This document shows, one piece after another, positions 1 through 5,315 of a stretch of 5,315 bases of DNA. The DNA is from Actinomycetes bacterium (lineage in GTDB: Bacteria; Actinomycetota; Acidimicrobiia; Spongiisociales; UBA5794), in assembly GCA_024640745.1 (NCBI GenBank), contig JAHEEL010000163.1, positions 1 through 5,315 of the forward strand, in the 5' to 3' direction. The position numbers were made by a program, and so were the translations under genes. A model generated the notes under the pieces. The model worked only from the letters and a program-made list of their open reading frames with translations. It was not told where the DNA came from and did no database searches. Positions within the stretch are counted from its first letter, which is position 1. Every line of letters begins with the position of its first letter.

Positions 1-52
1 CGTCCGCTTGCTCCTCACCGGTGCTGGCGAGATCGTTCTCGTTCGTGGTCAT
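1..52 (-). CDS. 5' end of a gene, probably 30S ribosomal protein S1 (rpsA), cut by the window edge
   Basis: Only 17 codons are visible, reading MTTNENDLASTGEEQAD, an acidic and polar N-terminus. An AGGAG Shine-Dalgarno-like sequence (66-70) lies 13 bases before the ATG, which is rather far but usable. The gene runs the same way as polA and begins about 108 bases after the polA stop. In Actinobacteria the gene following polA is commonly rpsA, which encodes the large RNA-binding S1 protein that helps bring mRNA to the 30S subunit. Acidic, poorly conserved N-terminal tails before the first S1 domain are common in that family. The identity rests on gene order; the 17 residues contain no S1 motif, so another gene is possible. 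Confidence 0.5.
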   Translation of the reverse strand, partial: MTTNENDLASTGEEQAD

Positions 53-65
53 GGAAAGGCTTCGA

Positions 66-70
66 CTCCT
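66..70 (-). promoter_or_regulatory. Ribosome binding site for the gene starting at 52
   Basis: Reading on the minus strand the bases are AGGAG, complementary to the 16S rRNA tail, with 13 bases before the ATG at 52. It is the only purine-rich match near this start and supports the start choice, although the spacing is longer than the usual 5-10 bases. Confidence 0.4.
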
Positions 71-126
71 GTGTACGTGGATCACCTCAGTGCGCGCGTA
101 ACGAACGCGGCCCGAAGCTGGGGTGG

Positions 127-156
127 ATGCTACTGGCATAAACCCACAAGAGGCAA
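127..156 (-). promoter_or_regulatory. Possible weak sigma70-type promoter between polA and the downstream gene
   Basis: On the minus strand TTGCCT (156-151) and TAGCAT (132-127) are separated by 18 bases. Each matches 4 of 6 bases of the -35 and -10 consensus, and TAGCAT also fits the actinobacterial TANNNT pattern. Transcription would start near position 120, giving an untranslated leader of roughly 70 bases that contains the AGGAG at 66-70. A separate promoter would suit a highly expressed ribosomal protein gene. Matches this weak occur by chance, so this is only a candidate. I see no hairpin followed by a T run in 53-160, so read-through from polA is equally possible. Confidence 0.25.
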
Positions 157-160
157 AAGG

Positions 161-2758
161 TCAGGACTTGCAGTCGGCGAGTGTCACGCCCGAGGCCACA
201 TCGACCTTCAGGGGTACGCGCAGATTCACAACCCCCTCCATCACTCTGCGGGTGAGGTCGGACACCGCCTCGAGACGCTCGTCCGTCACCTCGATGACGA
301 GCTCATCGTGGATTTGGAGGAGCATCTGCGCCTCATGGTCGGCAAGGAGTGGATCCAACTCGACCATCGCTTTCTTGATCACATCCGCGGCCGAGCCCTG
401 GATCGGTGCGTTGAGGGCCATCCGCTCCCCCGCCTGCCGGTCGCGGTGCCGCGAGCTCGCAAGCTCCGGCAAGTAGCGCCGTCTCCCGAGGATCGTCGTG
501 GTGTATCCGTCGTTGCGGGCATCCTCCACGACACCTTGGAGGAATTCACGGACATGCGGGAACTGAGCGAAATAGGCGTCGATGTGCTCCTGGGCCTCGT
601 CCCTCGAGATACCGAGGCGTTGTGACAATCCATACGCCTCCATCCCGTAGAGCAGCCCGAAGTTGATCATCTTCGCCCGGCGGCGCTGATCTGCCGTCAC
701 CTCGTCCAGGTCGACACCGTCGACGCGCGCTGCGGTTGCCGCATGCACATCGAGATCCAGGTCGAATGTCTCGACCAGGCCCCGGTCTTGCGAAAGATGC
801 GCCAAGATGCGCAGCTCGATCTGGGAGTAGTCGGCAACCAGGAACACGCAGCCTTCGTCCGCGACGAAGGCCCGCCGGATCTCGCGCCCTTCGGCGGAAC
901 GAACCGGGATGTTCTGCAGGTTTGGCTGCTCCTGGGACAGCCGGCCGGTAGCGGCGCCCATCTGGTTGAAGCGACCGCGGATCCGGCCGTCCTCGTCGAC
1001 GAGCCGGAGCAGTGCCTCCACGTAGGTTCCACGAAGTTTCTCGAGCTCGCGGTAGAGCAACAGGTGCGCCACGATCTCGTGTTCGTCGCGGAGCTTCTCG
1101 AGCACCGACGCGTCGGTTGACGGGGCGCCCTTCGGTGTCTTCTTCAACACCGGGAGTCCCAGCCGGTCAAAGAGAACCTCGCGCAGCTGCAGCGTCGAGT
1201 TGACGTTGAAGGGCCCGCCAGCGGCAGCGTGAATCAGTGTCTCCAGGTCGGCAAGACGGGACCTGAGTCGTTCTCCCATATCGACGAGGAACCCGCGATC
1301 GACGCCGATGCCCGCGACTTCCATGCGGGCGAGAATCGGGATCAGCGGCAATTCAACTTCCTCGTAGACGCCGAGACCGCCGCGCGCCTCGAGCTGCTCG
1401 GTGAGAGGAGCCACCAAGCGCTCTACGGCGACCGCACGTCGTGCCGCCGCCTCCAGATCGACACCGCCTTCGAAGTCGAAAGCCGCCTGGGCCGCCCCGG
1501 AGGATCCGTCGGCATCCTCGACGGCGAGACCGAGCTCCCGGTACGCAAGGTCGGCGAGGTCGGGCGCTCGCTGCGCAGGATTCGCTATCCAGGCTGCGAG
1601 CGCCGTATCGAACGAGACCGGCGGTGGGTCGAGCCCCATCTCCATGAATGCCCGCACCAGAGGCTTGATGTCGTGGCCGGCAATCGATCGTGCAGCGCCG
1701 TCGAGACCGTCGAGCGCCGCAGCGGGTATGTAGATCGCTGGAGATCCCGCCGCTACCACGCCGGCAAGCTCGCTGCCGTCCCACACCGGCTCCACGGCGA
1801 GGTCCCGCCCCGCAGCATCGGACGCCGCCCGATTCGGATCGGCGGCGGTGACCACCTCGACGTCGATCTCGTCGGCTCCTGCGCTCGAGAGCCCGCCGAG
1901 CTCCGCGAGTCGCTCCCACAAGCCTCGGAACGCCAGCGCGTCGAACACGGGGCGGATCCGTTCGCCGTCGAGCGGCTGCGCCGCGAAGTCGTTGATGGCC
2001 GCGTCGATGGGTACGTCGCGGACCAGTTCCATCAGCTGCCGATTGAGCAGCACCTGGTCGGCAGCAGCTTCGAGGTTCTCACTGAGCTTCGGCGTCTGGT
2101 CGGCGGCCGCCTCGACGACGGAAGCCGCGCTGCCGTATTTCGCAATCAACTTGGCGGCCGTCTTCTCTCCGACACCTGCGACGCCGGGGAGGTTGTCGGA
2201 CGGATCGCCGCGCAGCGCGGCATAGTCCACGTACTGCGACGGTGTCACGCCGTAGCGGCCCATCAGCCACGCCTCATCGCCGCGTGCGGTCTCGGAAATG
2301 CCTCGGACGGTGTAGAGCACCGTGATGCCGGGCTCGATCAGCTGGAAGGCGTCTCGATCGCCGGTGACAACCAAAACGTCCCATCCCTCGGATTTCGCGC
2401 GCGTGGCCAGCGTGGCGATCACGTCGTCCGCCTCGTAGCCGGAAATGCGGAGCTGCTCGATGTCCATGGCGGTGAGCACTTCGTCGATGAGGGGCAGCTG
2501 TTCGACGAAGAGATCCGGCGATTTCTCCCGCTGCGCCTTGTAGGGCTCGTACGCCTCGGTACGGAACGTCGGACCGCGCACATCCCAAGCGACGGCGATC
2601 GCGTCGGGCTGCTCCTCCTGGAGCAGCTTGATGAGCATCGACGTGAACCCAAAGACGGCGTTGGTGACCAGCCCGGACGACGTGGCGAGGTCGCTCGGCA
2701 ACGCGAAGAACGCCCGGTATGCGAGGCTGTGCCCGTCGAGCAGCGCGAGTTTCGGCAT
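161..2758 (-). CDS. polA: DNA polymerase I with 5' nuclease and polymerase domains and a degenerate proofreading domain
   Basis: This 865-residue cytoplasmic enzyme fills gaps and removes RNA primers in lagging-strand synthesis and excision repair. The 5' nuclease domain (about residues 1-290) opens with LALLDGHSLAYRAFFALP and keeps the metal-binding acidic clusters GYEADD (107-112), TGDRD (132-136) and GDPSDN (184-189), followed by the helix-hairpin-helix PGVAGVGEKTA. The polymerase domain (about 465-865) has TGRL with R606, motif A DYSQIELR (D643, E648), an O-helix with R692, K696, F700 and Y704, QGSAAD (Q787), and motif C QIHDEL (H817, D818). The middle region (about 300-460) lacks the DxE and other exonuclease acids, so proofreading is probably absent, as in mycobacterial and Taq enzymes. 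Length lies between Taq (832) and E. coli (928). The ATG at 2758 is chosen because it gives the family's N-terminus and no in-frame ATG, GTG or TTG lies between it and an upstream in-frame stop. Confidence 0.98.
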   Translation of the reverse strand: MPKLALLDGHSLAYRAFFALPSDLATSSGLVTNAVFGFTSMLIKLLQEEQPDAIAVAWDVRGPTFRTEAYEPYKAQREKSPDLFVEQLPLIDEVLTAMDIEQLRISGYEADDVIATLATRAKSEGWDVLVVTGDRDAFQLIEPGITVLYTVRGISETARGDEAWLMGRYGVTPSQYVDYAALRGDPSDNLPGVAGVGEKTAAKLIAKYGSAASVVEAAADQTPKLSENLEAAADQVLLNRQLMELVRDVPIDAAINDFAAQPLDGERIRPVFDALAFRGLWERLAELGGLSSAGADEIDVEVVTAADPNRAASDAAGRDLAVEPVWDGSELAGVVAAGSPAIYIPAAALDGLDGAARSIAGHDIKPLVRAFMEMGLDPPPVSFDTALAAWIANPAQRAPDLADLAYRELGLAVEDADGSSGAAQAAFDFEGGVDLEAAARRAVAVERLVAPLTEQLEARGGLGVYEEVELPLIPILARMEVAGIGVDRGFLVDMGERLRSRLADLETLIHAAAGGPFNVNSTLQLREVLFDRLGLPVLKKTPKGAPSTDASVLEKLRDEHEIVAHLLLYRELEKLRGTYVEALLRLVDEDGRIRGRFNQMGAATGRLSQEQPNLQNIPVRSAEGREIRRAFVADEGCVFLVADYSQIELRILAHLSQDRGLVETFDLDLDVHAATAARVDGVDLDEVTADQRRRAKMINFGLLYGMEAYGLSQRLGISRDEAQEHIDAYFAQFPHVREFLQGVVEDARNDGYTTTILGRRRYLPELASSRHRDRQAGERMALNAPIQGSAADVIKKAMVELDPLLADHEAQMLLQIHDELVIEVTDERLEAVSDLTRRVMEGVVNLRVPLKVDVASGVTLADCKS

Positions 2759-2764
2759 TCCCCG

Positions 2765-2770
2765 AGCGTA
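2765..2770 (-). promoter_or_regulatory. Candidate -10 element for a leaderless polA transcript
   Basis: On the minus strand TACGCT fits the actinobacterial TANNNT -10 pattern and ends exactly six bases before the polA ATG. With usual promoter geometry the transcript would begin at the A of the ATG, giving a leaderless mRNA, which is common in Actinobacteria. In support, there is no well-spaced Shine-Dalgarno sequence: GGGGA directly abuts the ATG. The -35 area (about 2788-2793, GTCATG on the minus strand) matches the consensus poorly. The match is short, so polA may simply be read from upstream. Confidence 0.3.
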
Positions 2771-2850
2771 GCCTGGAGCCGCCGGTCCATGACGGGCGAT
2801 GCCGAGTCAATGGAATGTCGTGCTTGCAGCCGCCGGCCGCGACCGTTCCG

Positions 2851-3129
2851 CTATGCGCCCAGCTTCCCCATCAACCGATCACGCTTGCGTTCCAGGCTCC
2901 GGCGCGCAGACTGCAGGGCCGTCACGTGCTGCTCCATGCGAGCGACGTCGCCGGCCGTCACTCGTGCCTCCGCAACGTCCATCGGGTTGCCGGTCACCGC
3001 GGCATCGCGACGTGCGTCGTCATCGAGATGTCGGAGCATGAGCAACTCCTCATGGGCGAGCAGCTCGTCGCGCCGCAGCGCTGCGATCTCGTCATTGAGG
3101 CGGAAGAGCCGCTCTTCGGGTCGTCCCAT
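2851..3129 (-). CDS. Small hypothetical protein, predicted alpha-helical coiled coil
   Basis: I do not recognise this 92-residue protein. It is highly charged, rich in Arg, Glu, Asp, Leu and Ala, and has no cysteine, signal peptide or membrane segment. Two stretches look helical and coiled-coil-forming: residues 3-45 (for example RLNDEIAALRRDELLAHEEL) and 58-90 (for example DVARMEQHVTALQSARRSLE). They are joined by a less helical linker around TGNPMDVAEA, suggesting a helical hairpin or a dimer. It lies 65 bases after the TadG-like gene and 92 bases before polA, on the same strand. The ATG at 3129 is chosen because the coiled coil begins right after it, but its nearest GGAGG is 18 bases away. 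An in-frame GTG at 3195 overlaps the TadG-like stop codon (TAGTG) and would add 22 basic residues. The function is unknown. The length and regular amphipathic pattern make a real gene likely. Confidence 0.72.
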   Translation of the reverse strand: MGRPEERLFRLNDEIAALRRDELLAHEELLMLRHLDDDARRDAAVTGNPMDVAEARVTAGDVARMEQHVTALQSARRSLERKRDRLMGKLGA

Positions 3130-3194
3130 CGTCCACGATTCGGCAACCCTCCACCGGTCACGGGCGGAGGGCGCCGATCTCCTCGATGTGGTCA

Positions 3195-4814
3195 CTACTC
3201 CACCAATCGCACGGGGTTGCCCTCGATACGGGCCGACCACGTCGTCGTGTCGTTTGCCCCGCCGATATAGATGAGTTCGATCTGCCACCAGCAGTCGGAG
3301 CCACAGGTGTAGCCGGTATCGATCGGGATGCGAATCTGCATGTGGTGGTCGTTGAAGTTGTAGCTCCCGGTCGGGATGTCGCAGTCGGCGGCGTGGCTGC
3401 CGGATTGCCCCGTGGTCGCGGTCCAGGTGCAACCGGTGGTTCCCGTTGGTGGTCGAACCCGAACATTGTCGATCCCGGAGTCGGAGTCCCAGAGCTCGAT
3501 GACCAGCTCTTTGCCGGCGTGGACCTCCGCGACCTCGGCAAGGTCGAACGTTGCCTGGTTGTTGGCGAAGTTGACATAAATCGCCATGTCCCCGAGGCCG
3601 AAGACGCGCGGATCGCCTCCAGACGTCGTCCAGGCTCGCAGCGAGTACCGATTGAGTCCACGAGGGTCGTGCCCCGGTGTGCTCCCGGGATCCTCCACGA
3701 CCACCCGGAGGGGGTAGATCCCGGGACCGTTGTTGAACGACGTCCCGCACATCTTCGACCACAGGCTGTTGATGTCGACGGACGGCTCGAGATCAACATC
3801 GGTCCAGTCGAATATGCCATCGCCGTTCCGGTCGTCATCCGGGTCGGCGACCCAGACGCTGCTGCCACTGTCCCAATAGCCGAGGTCGTCGTCGCCATCG
3901 AAGTCGGCGAAGTTGTCTTCCGGCCCGAACGAGACCGTGCACAGCAGCGTGTTCCCGTCCGTCGTGTCCAGCGGTGTCGGGTCGGGGGCGTAGAGCATGA
4001 AGTGCGTCGTCGGACCCTCATCCCGCGCCGCTTCGTCGCCGCCCTGCGGGTTGTCTCCTACCAGGAACCGGTCGTGGCCATCGCGGTAGAACGGTCCGTC
4101 GAAGATGTCGACACTGAGGCCGTTCGCGCCGACCGGGACTTCGATGCCGTAGACGTAGCCGCCGGTTGCGTCGACGGTTCCCGGGTTTGTCGTCGGGCGG
4201 GCCTCGGTATTCGCGTCGCAGCCAAACCCGCTGTCGCCATGTTCACACTGCGACGCGTATCGGTCACCCATCGTCTGACCGGTGTAGTAGCCGTGGATGT
4301 TGGCCCAGAAATTCGGATTCCGCCCGAGGGCCGGGTCCGAGCCGAAGTACGGGAGGTCGCTCCCCATGGCGAGCGGGAGCACGTATTCGGCAATTGCATG
4401 CTTGCGGATGGTGACCGTGTCGACGCCGAAGACCGACATGAAGAAGGTGGGCACCGTGTCGGAGACCGTCACAGAGAGCTGATTGGCGTTGTGGACGGCC
4501 GTTGGATCATCGGCGAAGTCGACCGGCGTTACCGTGGTCCCCGGATTGGCGTGCACATAGCCGTTCTCCGCTGCGGCATTGCGAGCCTCCGAGTAGGCGA
4601 CCGCCTGATCGTTCGGCTCGAACACGACGCCGGAGAGGGCGGCGGCATCTGCCCCATGCTGAATCTTGATTGCATTCCAGTAGAGCCAGCCGAAGTCGAC
4701 GGCGAACGCGGCCATGCCGATGAGGACCGTCAACAGCAGCGCGACCATGACGAGGGAGAACCCCGATTGCTCGTTGCGAAGGTCCGACCATCGTTGCCTC
4801 ATGTTCTGCCTCAT
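3195..4814 (-). CDS. TadG-like pilus-assembly family protein with a large exported region
   Basis: This 539-residue protein has the TadE/TadG layout: a short cytoplasmic N-terminus, one membrane helix (about residues 19-41, FSLVMVALLLTVLIGMAAFA), then AVDFGWLYWNAIKIQHGADAAALSG-like sequence (38-62), the hallmark of the Tad N-terminal domain. VPTFFMSVFGVDTVTIRKHA (121-140) matches the conserved region that follows in this family. TadG-like proteins are anchored in the membrane and assist Flp-type pili or related surface structures. The remaining 390 or so residues are exported and atypical: two Asp-rich loops (304-315 and 328-339), eight cysteines (190, 199, 292, 356, 462, 478, 504, 508) and a beta-rich C-terminus. 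No von Willebrand A metal site was seen. The ATG at 4814 starts one base after the upstream TGA, implying coupling; an in-frame ATG at 4802 has a better-placed AGG. The exact role is inferred from family only. Confidence 0.85.
   Translation of the reverse strand: MRQNMRQRWSDLRNEQSGFSLVMVALLLTVLIGMAAFAVDFGWLYWNAIKIQHGADAAALSGVVFEPNDQAVAYSEARNAAAENGYVHANPGTTVTPVDFADDPTAVHNANQLSVTVSDTVPTFFMSVFGVDTVTIRKHAIAEYVLPLAMGSDLPYFGSDPALGRNPNFWANIHGYYTGQTMGDRYASQCEHGDSGFGCDANTEARPTTNPGTVDATGGYVYGIEVPVGANGLSVDIFDGPFYRDGHDRFLVGDNPQGGDEAARDEGPTTHFMLYAPDPTPLDTTDGNTLLCTVSFGPEDNFADFDGDDDLGYWDSGSSVWVADPDDDRNGDGIFDWTDVDLEPSVDINSLWSKMCGTSFNNGPGIYPLRVVVEDPGSTPGHDPRGLNRYSLRAWTTSGGDPRVFGLGDMAIYVNFANNQATFDLAEVAEVHAGKELVIELWDSDSGIDNVRVRPPTGTTGCTWTATTGQSGSHAADCDIPTGSYNFNDHHMQIRIPIDTGYTCGSDCWWQIELIYIGGANDTTTWSARIEGNPVRLVE
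4809..4813 (-). promoter_or_regulatory. Shine-Dalgarno-like site for the alternative TadG-like start at 4802
   Basis: On the minus strand TGAGG lies six bases before the second in-frame ATG (4802), inside the first codons that begin at 4814. The first ATG has only a weak GGA upstream and may depend on ribosomes finishing the TadE-like gene. Either start leaves the membrane helix intact and changes the product by four residues. Confidence 0.3.
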
Positions 4815-4815
4815 G

Positions 4816-5315
4816 TCAGGGTCCGGCGAATGTGTCGGGCTCCAGGCGAACGAGCGCACGTTCGGTGAGGTCGCGTTCGACGCCCGGGATGAAGCCGGTG
4901 ATCGCGGAATGGTGGTAGGTGATCTCAACACCGAGCACGTCCAGCCCGCCGCCGGTCGGGTCCAGTTCGGTGTCGCGTCCAGCCGGGTCGCCCCACCCGC
5001 TCGGGATACCGTAGGTGGGTGCACCGAGAACCGGATCGGGACATGGGCTCCACTTGCATCCGACGTTGGTGGCGACGTAGGTGTAGCGGTTGTATTGGCC
5101 CGTCTTCGCCCCGGTCACGGCGTTGGCCTTGAAGATGTCCGCGAAGATGATGACCGAGGCGTCGACCTGATCGTAGAGGCCGGCCTCGAGCGCTTGGAGG
5201 ATGGCAAAATCCGCCTCCGCCCGCGTCCCCATGGTTGCCCCGGTGCGCGCCGACGATGCCACCGCGGAGGCAATCGTGAGCTTCTCCTGGAAGAGAAGCC
5301 CGTATTCCAGGATCG
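4816..5315 (-). CDS. TadE-like pilus-assembly family protein, N-terminus beyond the window edge
   Basis: The reading frame is open to the window edge and 165 residues are visible. It enters inside the typical TadE pattern, ILEYGLLFQEKLTIASAVAS followed by SARTGATMG, which in the family comes right after or at the end of the N-terminal membrane helix. The C-terminal part, LDVLGVEITYHHSAITGF then LTERALVRLEP, matches the usual TadE ending, in which a strand and a hydrophobic segment precede an Arg-x-Glu-Pro-like tail. TadE-like proteins are single-helix membrane pseudopilins of the Flp/Tad system. A GTG at 5262 could open a 148-residue product, but it would remove the family's N-terminal signature, so the true start lies outside. 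Residues between the two conserved parts include a CKWSPC pair. The stop is one base from the TadG-like start, indicating one operon. Confidence 0.82.
   Translation of the reverse strand, partial: ILEYGLLFQEKLTIASAVASSARTGATMGTRAEADFAILQALEAGLYDQVDASVIIFADIFKANAVTGAKTGQYNRYTYVATNVGCKWSPCPDPVLGAPTYGIPSGWGDPAGRDTELDPTGGGLDVLGVEITYHHSAITGFIPGVERDLTERALVRLEPDTFAGP

Noticed and set aside
82..118. CGCG-TAACGAA-CGCG inverted repeat between polA and the downstream gene as a terminator or operator
   Set aside because: The stem has only four base pairs and no T run follows on the minus strand; this is expected by chance at this GC content.
8..625. Plus-strand open frame of 205 codons at the left edge
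   Set aside because: It runs opposite the polymerase motif B to C region of polA and the start of the downstream gene. There is no independent evidence for it.
2805..2810. TTGACT on the minus strand as a -35 element for polA
   Set aside because: It matches the -35 consensus in 5 of 6 bases, but no -10-like hexamer lies 16-18 bases downstream (GACCGG is there), and it is 34 bases from the TACGCT candidate.
2821..2850. GC-rich sequence after the small gene as an intrinsic terminator
   Set aside because: Short GGCCGG and GCCGGC palindromes are present, but no long stem followed by a T run is seen, so this is ordinary GC-rich sequence.
1229..3274. Long plus-strand open frame (681 codons) opposite polA and the small gene
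   Set aside because: It lies antisense to a polA whose catalytic motifs are all present, spans the polA start, the intergenic gap and the small gene without any change of character, and its Arg-, Asp- and Val-rich product shows no domain. Long antisense frames are common in GC-rich genes.
3130..3762. Upstream extension of the small coiled-coil frame to 3762
   Set aside because: It would overlap more than 560 bases of the TadG-like gene in another frame, and the extra sequence is Arg- and His-rich shadow translation.
3186..4868. Long plus-strand open frame (560 codons) opposite the TadG-like gene
   Set aside because: It is an antisense shadow of the TadG-like gene; the product is rich in Val, Arg and Asp with no recognisable motif, while the minus strand gives a clear Tad N-terminal domain.
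4815..5024. Upstream extension of the TadG-like protein to a start at 5024
   Set aside because: The extra 70 residues overlap the conserved end of the TadE-like gene and are Arg-, Pro- and Ser-rich out-of-frame sequence. The ATG at 4814 follows the TadE-like stop and directly precedes the membrane helix region.
4816..5262. GTG at 5262 as the start of the TadE-like gene
   Set aside because: The frame continues open to the window edge, and the 17 residues before the GTG match the conserved TadE segment, so the real start is outside.

Overview
The window is GC-rich and almost fully coding, and every gene I support lies on the minus strand. In transcription order, from the right edge to the left, they are: the 3' part of a TadE-like pilus gene (4816 to the right edge), a TadG-like gene with one membrane anchor and a large exported region (3195-4814), a small predicted coiled-coil protein (2851-3129), DNA polymerase I (161-2758), and the first 17 codons of a gene that is probably ribosomal protein S1 (1-52).

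The polA gene, with a likely rpsA gene directly after it, matches the polA-rpsA order known from Actinobacteria such as mycobacteria. Other features point the same way: high GC, strong GC preference at third codon positions, a polymerase I whose proofreading residues are lost, and a possible leaderless promoter with a TANNNT -10 element placed exactly before the polA ATG. I infer an actinobacterial (Actinomycetota) chromosome, possibly from a little-studied or uncultured lineage such as Acidimicrobiia. The class level is a guess.

The genes fall into two functional blocks. The right half holds the end of a Tad/Flp-type surface module. The TadE-like and TadG-like genes are separated by a single base, so they are almost certainly co-translated. 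The exported part of the TadG-like protein is unusual: it has two Asp-rich loops, one fitting an EF-hand-type calcium loop, eight cysteines and a beta-rich C-terminal region. The left half is housekeeping: replication and repair (PolA), then probably translation (S1). The small coiled-coil gene sits between the blocks and may be translationally coupled to the TadG-like gene through an alternative GTG start.

There is no gene-less stretch longer than about 110 bases. I see no RNA gene, CRISPR array, insertion sequence or convincing intrinsic terminator. Nothing here amounts to a clearly new biological system. The items most worth a second look are the exported domain of the TadG-like protein and the small coiled-coil protein.
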